A stretch of DNA of 64,000 nt, from contig NC_056743.1 of the NCBI RefSeq assembly GCF_019279795.1, positions 928,910,694-928,974,693 of the forward strand, in the 5' to 3' direction. Both the position numbers and the translations under genes were made by a program. Source of the stretch: Protopterus annectens (lineage: Eukaryota > Chordata > Ceratodontiformes > Protopteridae). Below the pieces are notes generated by a model. It was given only the letters and a program-made list of their open reading frames with translations, was not told the DNA's origin and ran no database searches. Below are positions 11,406 to 24,344 of the stretch, piece after piece (the first letter of the stretch is position 1; every line of letters starts with the position of its first letter).

Positions 11406-13622
11406 CTTTTTTTTTTTCAAACATCTTTACTGAATTATCACTTGAGACCTAGGTAAATTTACATTCATAAAAAAGTAATCGAACTATATTAACATAACAA
11501 ACATTATACTTCACATATATTGCTAAACATCATATAACCTACGCAATATTACATAAATTATTAAATTTCTGGCTTTTTTTGAAACAAGAAACATCTTTAG
11601 CAAGCCATCATTTACTACATAGGCAATCATATATTTATATCAATGAAAACAAACCATATCGACACAATCTTAGTCGCAAGCAATTTACATCACATGCCAT
11701 ACTCAAACACTCCCAGTTGCAAACACTATACATCATTTGTAATCTACCCAATTCTTCTCACTCAAACATTACATAGCTCATTTAAGTCCTGCCGCATTCA
11801 GGCCTCATTCCTCACTTGTATGTATTGTTCCCACAATTCCCATTTTTTCCTATGTATATTGCTCCTACCCTTTTCTAAAGATCTCAATTCCAGTTGTTTT
11901 ACCTCTGTTACTATATTCACTACTTCCAGTACAGTTGGTTTAGATTTTGATTTCCATTTTCTAGTAATTGCTTTTTTGGAAGCCACCAATATTAGACACA
12001 GCAAGGCCTTACCATGTCTAGGCAATTCTGATTCCATACCATAGCTCAGAAAAATCATCTCCATCGTCAGACCTCACCCAGCATCTCCGACATTGCATCC
12101 CACAGGGAATTGTTAAAGTCTGCCAACTCACCGCACTCCCAGAGAATATATTCCCAATTACCTCTTTCTTCCCCTTTACAATTCCAACATTTACTGTCTG
12201 CCTAAAGAAAAATTCCCTGAGTCTACTTGGGGTATAAGAATATCTATGTAAACCATTTCCAATCAAATCTTAAATCTTCAAGATTTTGTTGCATATTTGG
12301 GTTTGGGAGACATACATATATTCCCCTTTGTGAATTGTTTGTCCAATCTCTCTTCCCAATAGTTTCAAACCTCTTCTGATTGATTCTTATAGTTATCATG
12401 CAGTATTTTATATGATCTACCAATTATTATTTTAATGGCAGCTTCTTTTCCAGACTCTATTAAAAACTCTACCAGTGTTGAGCTTTTGTTTATGACCCCC
12501 CTATTTCTTTCTCTTTGCCTATACTCCGACATCAATCCCTGATAGGGAAGCAATCTCTAACCTGCAGTCCAAAAAAATTCTTGGTGTCTTCCCATTCTAT
12601 CATCTTTCCCTTTCTAGTTGTTTGCTCCCAATACCTTGTTTCCTTAGCCAGTTTTCTCCTAATAAATTCTGGACCCCTCTTACCTAATGTCTGTATCCCT
12701 AATTGCAGTCATCCCTATCGGCAGAATCTCCTTTCTCCATTCCCCTATTAGTTTAGTTCTTAGAATACTTTCTGCTACCTTATGTATATAATAATCTGCA
12801 CGATTATTGTTATTCTCCTTAAAGGCCTGCATCCAAAATCCCAATCTCTCCTTGTTTCTTGAACTTCCTTCCAGTTTCATCATCATCCCTTTCCACTTTG
12901 AATTATAGCTTTTGGCTTGTGCTATGTAGAGGGGTTTTAACTGTTTAGCTCTGAAATACCCCTTCAAATTGGCTAATCCCAATCCGCCCTGTTCTACTGG
13001 TAGAATCATCTTATCCCACTTGAATATTGCCATCCTCCCCTTCCAGATAAAGTCCTTCATCTCTATTAATTGCTACCCACAACTTCTCATCTGGTTGATA
13101 AAAATATGCCTGACCTGTGTACAAGACTAAAGGGACTAAAATATTTTAACTGCTTGTATCTTACTATCCAAATCCATATAACAACTTCCATTTTCTCAGT
13201 TTTTGTATTATCTTCTGTTTATTTTCTTCCCACATATCCTTAGCTGCCACACTGTAATCATTTTTAATCCATAGTTCTAAATATTTCATTTTATCATGTC
13301 CCCATAAATATGATTATTCCTGAACCAGTTCGTATATGTGTACATAATTTTCCACTATTGCCTTTGTTTCAGCTTCATTAATTTTGTATCCCAAAAAGAT
13401 CTGAAATGGTATCAAAATGTTACACAACATTGTAATGTCTTTTTCTGGTTTTGTCAGGTACAAAATAATATCATCTGCAAATAAAGCCATCTTTTTTGAC
13501 TACCATACAAATTATATCCTTGAATTTCTGAGTCCCTGTTTTCTTTGCCAATGGTTCTAAATATAACGTAAATAATAATGAGAAAAGTGGACACCCCTGC
13601 CTGGTTCCTCTGCTCAAGTAGA
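11406..13622 (-). mobile_element. 5'-truncated L1 LINE inserted in DIRS copy A
   Basis: Minus-strand L1: poly(T) at about 11407-11417 is its 3' poly(A) tail, and it is truncated at the 5' end near 13622 within the RT. In the minus sense I read YLSRGTRQGCPL and LFTLYLEPLA (13620-13550), a palm region up to about 13440, FIWKGRMAIF and LPVEQGGLGLANLKGYF (13060-12960), and the C-terminal VASKKAITRKWKSK and ELWEQYIQ (12000-11830). The bases ggatccaaagtctt before (about 11395-11408) and ggatccaaaatctt after (about 13628-13641) look like the target-site duplication, consistent with target-primed insertion into copy A. Several frameshifts. Confidence 0.85.
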
Positions 13623-13718
13623 AATTCGGATCCAAAATCTTGTACATGTGGCCGATTCTGAGCCAAGGCTCAGATCCTAGACCCACTCGTGAGGAAGAAT
13701 GAAAATGCAACATCAGAT

Positions 13719-16546
13719 ACAATGCTTCTCTACTATGTTTATGTTGGGCCTTGAGAGAACGGGGATACACATGATTGCTACAAAATGCATTATTAGGTCT
13801 TGGAGAGATTATGAACCTCTAGACTCATCCAACTTTCACAACTTACTGACTACTACAATAGGGGAAACAGTAGTGCTCTCTTGGAAAGCAGCAAGTTCTA
13901 GTATTTGACTTTGGTTTGGTTCTTGATTTGATGCTTTACTGACAGGGCTAAATCACGTGAATACAGATAGTCTGTGGCTTACAACTGTTGTTAAAGGAAA
14001 CCCAGCCAGGGTATTGCAAGCTGATGGTTGCCTCACTTAATTTAGTTGATATATGCACACACTACCTGACTGGGTTGCTTTAATACCTCCTTTTCCTTGC
14101 TCTCTTTCCCTTCCATTCCTTTTGTAAGTTTATCGTTCCCGAAAATAAAAATATAAAAACTGTGAGTGTGATCACTGACTTCTGCAAATGATAAATATCG
14201 TGACAAAATCTGGCAGTCTTTGACACAACTAAATCAATGCAGATAAGAAAGTACTAATCAGCATTTCAGAGTACGACAGTTTTAGCATCTGTGTTGCAGC
14301 CTTAGTCAGTCAGAGGTTCTTTGCCACTTTACAAAAGTCCAAAAACCTAAAAACTATTGAGCCCAAAGTAAAATATTCCAACTATAATCCCTGAATGGCA
14401 GGTATGGCTCTTGCTTCCTCCTCCCAACATTCCTGCTACTTAAATACTCAACTATGAAGTTGTGCAGCCTTAGAGAAAGAAGGAACTTTCTCTTTGTGCA
14501 CAGACAGTATGTCAGAGACTAAGAATATTGCAAAAGGGAGTGTGTAAAATACCTTGTCCCTTCTATAAAACAAGAAAATAACTGCATATGGACACAAACA
14601 GTACCTAGCTGATAAATGCAAACAGCAACTGAACATATGTCCTTTGGCATACTGCCTAGCTTTGTGACGTACGTGTGTGTGTGCGCCTGTAATTTCATTG
14701 TTTATAGCTATCACTGTACACAGTTTTGAAAAATAAATGTCTAAATTAGCAGATATCAGAAGCAAAAAAATAAAGCTAAAATTATCAAAAAAGTAAATCA
14801 AATACTTTTGTTTCTGACCATTAAAAATAAACAAACACACAAACAATCAAACAAATAAATAAAACCTAACAAAACCTTCACATATTCTCTGTCTGAAGAG
14901 AAATACTGTTAGGGAATGTTTTTTCATAAGGTACATTGCAGGTGTGGGGGTAGGGTCAGCTGAGCAGTGTTAAAAGCTAGCAGACATTAATAAGGTGGGT
15001 ACCTCTAACCTCAACCCTTTAAAGTACCTTACTAAAAATCCTTTCCCTAATACTATCACACAAGACACGCACACAAGCGTGCGCGCGCCCACAACACTAA
15101 ACACGCCCCCTTGCCTACTCCTTACTCTAACCCTAATCCACACATACACTTTCAATAGTTTCACTATTAGTAAATAATCCCCCTTGCCTAAAGCAAATAA
15201 ATCTCAAGACACCAAATGAAAGTCGATGTTCCCAGCATCGATATTTCCAGCATTCAAAAACACACAATTTCAACATTAGTGGATCTGACAAAGTGAACTG
15301 TAATTATATGTATGTAGACACAAATACACAGATGGTAGAGGGAGTAACAGAATGGGAGCCTGGTGTACAACTCACAAATTTTAGACTACTACCAAACTAC
15401 AATCCATTCAAGTCCTAAAGAAATGATTTCAAACACTCTAGAAAATCTGGCCACTGCACACCTATACGAGTGACACCATAGTAGTAACACATGCTTGTTG
15501 CATGGACTTGCTTGTGAAACTTTTCTATATAAACCGCCGGACAATCCATTTATTTCTCAAGCAGCACACTTCCAAAGGCACCAAAACAGTAAATGTTGTA
15601 GCCAAAATAATTTAAGAGTGATACTATCCCAAAAGTAAGTCATTTTATTCACTTATTTTTTCTGTTGGCTGGGAAATTGAGCTAGGCAGAGCTCATTTTC
15701 ATTGCAAAGAAAAGCTCAAGGCATACAAAATTCAATAACAAAAAGACCTGAATGCAAGCATAACTTCCACTGAAACACAAATTAGTACATTGATAGAAAT
15801 GCACAAGGATTACTATGGTAGCAAAGAAAACAAAGTATTTTTACCAGAAGTAAAAAAGCAAAAGAACTTCAAAGAACCAATCGTACACAGTGAGATCTGT
15901 CTTTTGGTGTTTATTGTGTCATTAATGGTTTATGATCTAAGTAAAAACAAAAATGGCAATGTACTATTCATAATAAAGTACAGAGTACATGTTCTTCTCT
16001 TCACTGTTGCAGTATGCATAACCAATGGATCTCCTGCCAAGGATAGCCCCATGCCCTGCCAGTATACTAAAGCTTTTAATTCTTACCAACATAACTGCTG
16101 CCAGTATTTCATCAAAAAATTACTTTGATTTTGTTGTTAATCTGCATTAATCCCACTCCAATGAAACAGTATGTTGTGCTTACACATCCACAACCCAACA
16201 CAAAAAGAGCTGAAGTCAAATATGTTTAAAATGACCCTCAGCAACCAATAAAGACTTATGACACAAAATGCAGTACACAAAAATGCAAAACAGTTATTAT
16301 TCACACACAACTGAACATGAATGCTGATGAAGCATGCAAAAAAGTGGCATTCAAGCACTTCAGGAATAATTAAATGATTCCCCAGTAATCAGTGCATTAA
16401 ACAGTGAAGTGCTACAAATTTTGAATCACTACAGCTGAAGTCTACACAGCCAACAGAAACCAAACTGAAAATCCATTACTCTGTTGACACTTGTGCAGCT
16501 GGCTATGTTGCATACAGTTTAAATTACAAATATTTAATGACGTAAA
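13719..16546. other. 2.8-kb stretch with no recognised element
   Basis: AT-rich unique-looking sequence. No ORF has recognisable similarity. At about 15062-15096 there is a short alternating purine-pyrimidine patch (cacacaagcgtgcgcgcgcccac) of the kind that can adopt Z-DNA. A cytosine-rich strand near 15020-15170 yields a meaningless open frame. I see no splice-bounded exon. Confidence 0.5.
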
Positions 16547-16866
16547 AAGAACTTACGTACTTACCACAATGTTCTATCTGTGTTTTCCATTTTCATTCTT
16601 CCTCAACTGATGGATTCGGATCCGATCCATCAGATCCAACTCTGCCATTCCAAAAGCTCATGGCAACTTAGAACTCTTGAGCTTCTCCCTTACCCAGAAT
16701 GCACCAAACCCAATTACATCAGATCTTGTTTGCTGGCTATGACAAAGAAAAAATTCTTATACAAATACACTATAGAAACGGGCTAGACAAGGCCATACCT
16801 GGAGCTTTATAATGCTCTTACTCTTCCAGAAAACTATAAGAATAGGGGTTGATGGGTGGGGAGTTG

Positions 16867-16965
16867 AGGAAAAATGAAAATGGACAACACAGATGGAACA
16901 TTATAAGTACATAACTTCTTTATCTGATGATGTCAATTTTCATTTTGTTCTCAACTGATGGGACA
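16867..16965 (-). repeat. Internal complementary region of DIRS copy B
   Basis: Positions 16867-16920 are the inverse of the left terminus (16547-16610), and 16921-16965 the inverse of the right terminus (ending 22000). In DIRS1-type elements this region is thought to template joining of the ends of the cDNA circle. Confidence 0.8.
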
Positions 16966-16997
16966 GAGTCCCCAGCTACCTAAATCCTAGGGTGGAC

Positions 16998-18271
16998 TCA
17001 ATGAAGGATTAAGCCAAATGATGCTCTATTTCTTGATATCAAATCCAATTTGTAATGACTGATAAAGGTATGGTGGGAAGCCCAAGTTGCTGCCGCACAT
17101 ACTTCATCCACGGAATCTCTTGAATAAAAAACAGGGAAGTTATTGTGGACCTGGTTGAATGAGTATGCATCTGCTTTGATAAAGGGATATCCAATATTTT
17201 TGTAAACAAAGGTGATACAGCCTGTAAACCATCTGGCTAGGGTGACTTTGGTCACTGGCTTACCCAGTTTCACATCTGCATATGAAACAAATAACTGATC
17301 TGTAGTTCTGATGTCCTTTGTTCTATGCAGATAGAAGAACAGTTGCCTATGAATATCCAATAAACATAGTAAGTATTCACCTTTGTTTGAATAATTTGGA
17401 AAGAAACCTGGTAAATTGATGAACTGGTTAATATGGGACTCTGCTACTTTTTTGGGCAAAAAATATGCATTAGCTCGTACTGTAACCCTATCTTCATGAA
17501 AAATTAGGTATGGGGGCTTCACAGACAAAAGCCTGAAATTCATCTGGCAGAAGTAATGGCCAGCAATAATAAAGTTTTCCAAGAAATGCATTTAAGACTA
17601 CAGTAATGTGCTGGTTCAAAAGGGTGAAAGGACCAAGGCTTGCAGTACCAGATGAAGATCCCACAGAGGGGTAGAGTCTTTAAATGGAGGTTTCAAAAGG
17701 AGTGTGCCTCGCAAAAAGATTTTACAAAGTTTATGAGAAGTGCGTGAGGGACCATCAAATCCACTATAGAAATTAGAAATTGCTGTCTAATGAACTTTAA
17801 TTGTTGAAGCACTGGCTCCTTGACTAAAAAGTATTGTGAAGAATTTAAGAATGCTGTGAAATGGGACAGAAAAAGGGTCAATATGATGTTGAACAGCCTA
17901 GTGTATGAATCTCTTCCATGTACTAGCATAAAGTTTCCTTGTTCATGGTTTAAGGGAAGATAACAAAATGTGGCGAACAGGAGACAACAGGATTGTCTGG
18001 TTATTACTGGAAATGGAGAAACCAAGCTCTCAGCTTGAGATTGGGAAGGCTCAGATGAATCATATCCGTCAGGTGAGAGAGCGGATCTGGAGCTGGGTCC
18101 AGAATACAGGGCTGATGAATTAAATGAAGCCACAGGAAGGGAAACCAAATCTGTCAAGACCAACAGGGTGCAATGAGGATGACTTTTGTCTTCAACCTGG
18201 AAGCTCTCTGTAGAAATTTTGGAATCAAAGGAATTGGGGGATACGCATAAAGTAGAGCAGGGGCCAACCAT
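16998..18271 (-). pseudogene. DIRS tyrosine recombinase (copy B), broken
   Basis: Tyrosine (phage-integrase-type) recombinase that would integrate the circular DIRS cDNA. Minus-strand frames 17693-18271 (N-terminal part) and 16998-17591 (catalytic part: KPPYLIFHEDRVTVRANAYF, NLPGFFPNYSNKGE, DIHRQLFFYLHRTKDIRTTDQLFVS, and the C-terminal TWASHHTFISHYKLD with the likely nucleophile Tyr). The HSTR box (His and second Arg) is present in the DNA near 17145-17160 but only in another frame, so the frame drawn replaces it with unrelated residues. Frameshifts also separate the two halves. Confidence 0.85.
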
Positions 18272-19860
18272 GGAAAACAGTATCCCTCAGCAACTCCCCC
18301 TGTGAGGGGATTAGGGCAAAGTAGCTGCTGTACTACTTGTTTAGTGGAGGTGCACAGAGATCGCAGCAAGGCTGGCCCCATTGTTGGAAAATCAACTACA
18401 CTATGTTCTTGTTGCAGGACCATTTGTGAGGTACTAGAATGCACCTGCTCAGTTTGTCTGCTAATACACTGGAGTTTCCTGGAATATGCATTGCTATAAG
18501 AAAGTGGTTGAAAGAGATCACCCAATGACAAACCCTGAGTGCTTCACGACACGGGGGGGTTATGATTTGGTTCCCCTTGTTTGCTGATGGAACAAACCAT
18601 TGACGGTGTCTGTTTGAATTTCAATTGTTCCTGAATGGAGAGCATTCTGAAAAGCCTGCAATGCTAAAAGCACTGCTCTCAACTCTAGGGCACTGAGATG
18701 CAAACTGGCCTCTCTGGGGGACCAAATGCCTTGGACTCTCTTTCCTTGGTAATGCCCCCGCCCCCCCAGAAGCATGTGAGGTCACAACAGCCTTGGGTTG
18801 AGACAGGCCAAATAAACATCATTGTAAAACTACCTCTGACTGAATCCACCAGAGTAGATCCCTTTTGCATATATTGGTGATTAGTATCCGAGCACATAAA
18901 GGAAGATGAAGTGTTGACCATTACAAGGCCATAATCCATTGAAGAATTCTCATGTTATAGCCGATTAAGGGTAGTAATGTTATTGCTGCTGCCACTGATC
19001 CCAAAGCCTGAAGGACCAAGTAGACTGGGATTCTGGTACTGCAAACTATCTTTCTCACTTGCGATCTTATTGTTTGAACTCTGGAGTGGGTAACTGAGGC
19101 TATAGTTGATTTTGTATTGAGGATTCGTCCTATGAACTCTAGACTTTGATTTGGTTCTAGATGAGACTTTTGGTAGTTTATGGTGATTCTTAGTTGAACA
19201 CGTCTGGATCACTTTTTGTCTTGCCATGATGAGCTGATGCCTGGTTGGGCCGGAAATGAGCCAGTCGTCTACATATGGAAACACTCAGAATCCTTGCAGT
19301 CTCAAGTGAGCTGATACTACTGCCATGCATTTGGTCAATACCCTGGGGGCTGTGGTGAGTCCAAAGGGCAGGACCCTGAACTGATAGTGACTGGCTCCAG
19401 GCCAGAAGTGTAAAAATCTTCTGGATCATCTGTTCATCTTTATATGATAGTACGCATCATGAAGATCTACTGAGTACACCCAACTGTCCTTTCCCAAAAA
19501 AAGAAAAATGGATTGAAATGTGACCATCTGGAACTTAGTCTTTCAAATGGATTTGTTTAAGATGCTGGGATCCAGAACTGGTCCACAATCCCTTGTTTTC
19601 TTTGGCACTAAAAAGAATCTTGAGTAAGTTCTGGATTCTATCTGGTCTGGGGGGAACCTTGTGGATGATTCTTTTTCTAGTAGCTTTTGAATCTGAAATG
19701 CTGCTTGTTCCTTCTGAATGGGTGGAACATTGGGGAATTTTCTTGAATTGGGATGATAAAGGGAAAATGGTATTATATCACCTCTGAAAATGATTCTCTG
19801 CACCCAAGTATATGTTGTTAGTTCTAGCCAGGCTCTCTGGTGCAGGGACAAAACCCCCAA
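18154..19860 (-). pseudogene. DIRS RT, RNase H and Dam-like region (copy B), broken
   Basis: Pol of copy B. RT N-terminus at 19543-19860 (LLEKESSTRFPPDQI, YSRFFLVPKK, GPVLDPSILNKSI), palm near 19250-19275 with FPYVDDWLI (the YxDD box as YVDD), and RNase H near 18560-18775 (LHLSALELRAVLLALQAF, IQTDTVNGL). The following methyltransferase-like interval at 18154-18531 includes ALLYAYPPIPLIPKFL and KVILIAPCW. In DIRS1/PAT elements this interval is described as a Dam-type N6-adenine methyltransferase. At least five frames are needed, so it is inactive. Confidence 0.85.
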
Positions 19861-21340
19861 TTGCCTCTAGAGAGGGACAATTGGGCCTCATTTCAGGAGC
19901 TCTGAAAGGATGTACCAAGGAACTAATCTCTGGACCCATGATTCGGTCCGCCACCTCTGCCCAGAGGGTGACGTCTATCATTTGAGTGCCCCCCCCCCAA
20001 CCTCTGGGGGAACTTGCTCCATGTGTGTCTTGGAAAGATCCTTGGGATTTTTCTGAACCACATTTTCCCACTGCCTCGATGACTGAAAAGGATCCATTGG
20101 GGGGGGGGGTAGAAAGATGTATGCTCATGGCAGAAAGGGACTTTCCACCCTTCTCACACCTGCACAATGTGTCTTTTACCTTGGGGCCAAAAAGATCAAG
20201 GAGTATTGATGAATGAAGACTTAAAGGGCTCAACAAAATCACATAAGCGCATCCAGGTTTGTCTTTTAATGGCAATGCCTGAACCTGCTGCCCTTGAGGT
20301 TTCTTCTGCTGCATTACAAATGAGCCTCATAGAGGAGTTGGATATTGATTGTAGGGTAGCAAACTGAGAGGTGATGGATGCTTTCACCTCTTCAGAAATG
20401 GATCCCGAAAGGGTGTCTGACAGCTCTTTAATCAGATCCCTCTGTAGCCTTGTGAAAGGTGCCAAATTAGTTCAGTAAACCCATTTGTCCAACCCCCGAT
20501 ACTCTTTGTTGAGGGGATGAACAGAGGAACTTTCTTCCATGAGTTCCTTCTTAGTGGCCACCGCCATGATCATGTCATCAACTGGTACACTCCTGGACCA
20601 AAACTGCTTATCCTCTGGAGCTGTGGAGCTGTCATAAATTTATCGGGCTTCCTAGGAATTGCCTCAGTCATTAGAGGTGACCATGGGGACCTTCCATCCT
20701 CATCAAAATCTGTATCTTCAGTTGCAGATTCAAGGGAATCTAAATGCTTCCTCTTACATGTTTTCATCTTGGGGAATCTCTTCAGTGGGGTACCCCAGGG
20801 AGGTGTCAAAAGAAGTGGGGATACCCTGCTAGGAAACCTGAGGCTTTGTACCAACTGTCCCTGTGGTGAGGACAGCTGAGACTCCAGATGCAGAGATGGG
20901 ATAGATGTACACAGAGGATCCAAGGGGGGTAAGTAGGCACCATCTGAGTGATGGGTGCAGACAGGACTCTCTCCATAGCAGCAAAGGCAGACTGCCCCAG
21001 GGAGGGATAAGATCCTGGATCCAACACAGGACATCTCTAATCCATGATCCCACTTTCCCTGAGGACAGTCTACCCTAGGCTGAAGTCAGAGCTGAACTGA
21101 CCATTGCCGAGTCTCTGAGGTGTAGTAACAGCTCTGAAAACCTTGGAGTCGAATGAAGCACCTCAGACCAGACAGGGTAGAAATGGCTCCAAGAGCTCTC
21201 CTGATCTGACCGAACAAAAGAGCTCAGAGCAAAGCCTTAGATCTGAGGATAAAGATATCTTTAGATCTGAAGCCAATGGGCCACAAATGACTTGGATTCA
21301 AGGGCCCCAAGACCTTGAAGGGAGGCACAGGAGGAACTGA
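19778..21340 (-). pseudogene. DIRS gag (copy B), broken
   Basis: Gag-like ORF of copy B in frames 19778-20314, 20196-20465 and 20570-21034, continuing to about 21340. The C-terminal block contains FTRLQRDLIKELSDTL, SMRLICNAAEETSRAAGSG, IKRQTWMRLCDF and LDLFGPKVKDTLCRCEKGGKSLSA, matching copies A, C and E. The N-terminal Cys module is not found; it would lie where the microsatellites and palindromic insertion sit. Confidence 0.75.
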
Positions 21341-21380
21341 TAAAGGTGGAGTAGTGGATGTACGTACAACTAATAAAACT

Positions 21381-21446
<66 letters not shown>

Positions 21447-21458
21447 TATATGTGCATG

Positions 21459-21537
<79 letters not shown>

Positions 21538-21549
21538 ATCTATTTTATA

Positions 21550-21594
<45 letters not shown>

Positions 21595-21611
21595 GTGTGT
21601 GTGTGTGTGTG
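21381..21611. repeat. Compound (TA)n/(TG)n microsatellite
   Basis: Alternating blocks: (TA) at about 21383-21442, (TA) at 21463-21511, (TG) at 21511-21537, (TA) at 21545-21596 and (TG) at 21595-21611. It abuts the palindromic insertion to the right and lies inside DIRS copy B. Open frames through it are artefacts. Confidence 0.95.
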
Positions 21612-21625
21612 CGGGCCCCCTTCGA

Positions 21626-21778
21626 ATGGTCGACATTTCACAATGTCAACATTCATATGGCCAAGACCATATGAACGACATCTGAAATGTCAGCCATGGG
21701 GAACTGGCATCTCCCTACAGTGCGGGGGGGGGGGGGTGACTGGCGATATGAATTTCGACATTGTGAAATGTCGACCAT
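21626..21778. repeat. Palindromic MITE-like insertion
   Basis: Arms 21626-21656 and 21748-21778 are 31-bp inverted repeats with two mismatches (arm begins ATGGTCGACATTTCACAATG). Inside lie an imperfect internal repeat (catatggccaagaccatatg) and a G run at 21724-21736. With the flanking TA/TG tract it looks like a small nonautonomous element, possibly hairpin-mediated. Family unknown. Confidence 0.7.
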
Positions 21779-22000
21779 ACCAAGTAGACCCCTACATGTG
21801 CTTGGACTCATTAAAAGACTTCAGTTCACTATGTGCACCTGGAAAAATTGTTTGGAATTATTAAAGAATTATAGCTCACTCTGCCCTGGTTTCCAGTGAT
21901 TCATCTTTTCATTTTGGACTCTGAAGGTGTATCAATGGATTTGCCTGTGTGCTGGTTTACTCATCTTTTGCTGACAGAATGAAAATTGACATCATCAGAT

Positions 22001-22644
<644 letters not shown>

Positions 22645-22721
22645 ATATCACCTGAGATAGGACTCAGATCCACAATAACTTTCTTAGGAGGACAATGCCT
22701 TATCCACTAGGCACTGGAGCC
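22645..22721 (-). repeat. tRNA-Arg(CCU)-derived SINE head
   Basis: Minus-strand tRNA-like stretch. The A box lies around CCTAGTGGATAAGG (complement of 22696-22709), the anticodon-loop-like CTCCTAA near 22684-22691 and the B box GGATCTGAGTCC (complement of 22660-22671). Order, spacing and the run GCATTG-CCTCCTAAG follow vertebrate tRNA-Arg(CCU). The acceptor and T stems do not pair well, so it is a SINE promoter head or tRNA pseudogene rather than a working tRNA. Downstream body (below 22645) not assigned. Confidence 0.75.
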
Positions 22722-23487
22722 TGACAAACAAATGTATACTGATTCTATTGTTTACCCAATTGAGCTAACAGACATAACACTCTCCCCTCTACTGCAAGAA
22801 AACTAATGAGTGGAATGACAAGTGATGTAGAATATCCCGCTAAAGAACTTTGTGTAAATCAAGAAATTTTAGGCCACAGTAACTTCTGCTGGACTACGAG
22901 TCTATGCTTAATTTTCTATGTCGATGCAAAAGACAACTTAGTTAAACTACCTTTTTTTTAAAAAAGAATCTATGCTGTGCCTTTTTTGAAGGATGTTTTA
23001 CTTTGTTAGCTTCAAACTTATGTTTTCTCATGCACTCTACATACATACTTAACTGAGCAAGGAGCATTCCTCCCCATTTCCATTCAATTTATCCTCTTTC
23101 TCACTCACACTTATCCTTAAACTTTTCTTTCACATACTTCATGCAAATAACAGGCCTACTCACATGTATGACTGCTTTTCTTATCTATGTGCCTAACTCG
23201 TATAATAATTTTCAGTGCATTAAATGCTATCCCTGTCTGAATCTCTTCAAGCTTCTGACAAAGTACAGTTGTGTGAGAAACACTTTGCTTTTCATAACTT
23301 TTTAGTTTAACTCACTCAAGCCTAAATCACCTTTTTGTATACTTCCTATCCACACCCATACTTTCTTAATCAGATCAGAACTTTTTTGCATCTGGCTTCT
23401 TTAACTAATTGACTTACCCAGCTACTAATAGGCATTATTAGAAAGGGCAAGGAGTTTTTAACAAAAATGACACTAAGGTTGTTAGTC
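22722..23487. other. Unassigned AT-rich sequence
   Basis: No recognised genes or repeats between the SINE and the L1 5' end. Confidence 0.5.
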
Positions 23488-23630
23488 TAGGGGACTTCCA
23501 AGATGGCTGCACATTGAGTAACAGCTTAATTTCAGCTCTCCCAGAGTGAAAATAGAAAACTCAGAAGACAGAGTCAGTGAACTAATTTTTGGGTAAATTT
23601 CAGTAACTGACTAGTAAGTGCACTGGCTAG

Positions 23631-24032
23631 ATGCCAGCAAAAAAAGAAAATCACAGAACCTGAAAGAAAATCAACCACAAAAGGTAAGGAAAAAAACTTG
23701 ACTGGGAAGAATTCTGCAGCTTTTCAGCAAAAAGCAGTGCAAGCTCCAGCTATGGTGCAAGACATGACTGAGTAACCTAGAGGAAAAAAAATAAGTTAAA
23801 TGCACTCAAAGGTAATTAAAATAAATGAAACACTAACAGAGTATAACAGTATCAACCCAAACAATAAAAGGCTGGATAAAATGGAAACAGTTTTAAACAA
23901 ATATTCATATAAAGTGATAAAACTACAAAAATCGGAGGTCAAAATGAAACAAAAGGATGGCTGAAAATGATTGCTTGGGAAGAGATATTTCAAAAAACAA
24001 TAGAATTAGAGGACAGAGCATGCAGGGAAAAC
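23631..24032 (+). pseudogene. L1 ORF1p N-terminal half (broken)
   Basis: Lysine-rich N-terminus from ATG 23631, soon interrupted by stops (first near 23700), then a coiled-coil-like segment and the conserved LEDRACREN end. L1 ORF1p is a trimeric RNA-binding chaperone. The last two codons (gaa aac, to 24032) join in frame with ctg aga ttt at 35710 once the DIRS insert is removed. Confidence 0.75.
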
Positions 24033-24344
24033 AAGAAGTTATGTACTCACCATAACGTTCGATGTATGTAGTCCATCGCGCCTCACATTCTTAACCGTGG
24101 GTTCGGAGCCGAATGTTGGCTCTGACTTGGCCATACTTTTAGCTCAAAGTCTTTCTATTGGCTGGGCTAAGATGGTATCCCATGCTGCACTGCCCTCTAT
24201 CCCCAGATCTAGTTTGCTGCGAGCACCAGCACTCGTTCTCCATGCATAACACCACCTAAGGAAGGAAGAACAAACCAAGAATGAAGGGAACTCTGAAACC
24301 AGGCCTAACCTCCAGATCCTCCAGGACGGGGGAAGGTGGGGGGT

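Larger units (their letters stand above)
8574..13718 (-). mobile_element. DIRS copy A (family I), 5' half only, interrupted by L1
   Basis: Minus-strand DIRS1-group retrotransposon retaining only gag and the right (5') inverted repeat. Everything from RT onward is missing at its left edge, about 8574. The right inverted-repeat region runs 11311-11405 and resumes after the L1 at about 13622, ending near 13718 at catcagat, the same terminal bases as copy B. The body therefore totals about 2.9 kb. It belongs with copies B, C and E by gag sequence. Its left break abuts the hairpin at 8471-8535. Confidence 0.8.
16547..22000 (-). mobile_element. DIRS copy B (family I), decayed, with later insertions
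   Basis: Complete-span minus-strand DIRS element. The left end starts aagaacttacgtactt at 16547. The right end is recognisable only as the last ~30 bp (gaaaattgacatcatcagat, ending 22000). The ICR at 16867-16965 contains the reverse complement of both ends side by side, joined at 16920/16921, which fixes both boundaries within a base or two. Order in the minus sense: gag, RT-RNase H, methyltransferase-like region, recombinase. Between about 21341 and 21960 the 5' inverted repeat has been replaced or displaced by microsatellites and a palindromic insertion. All ORFs are frameshifted. Confidence 0.85.

Noticed and set aside
21358-21864. 168-codon frame of Tyr/Ile and Cys/Val repeats
   Set aside because: It is translated TA/TG microsatellite plus palindromic insertion, not a protein.
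22645-22721. Functional tRNA-Arg gene
   Set aside because: Acceptor and T-arm pairing is lost and the B box is altered (GGATCTGAGTCC), so a SINE or pseudogene is preferred.
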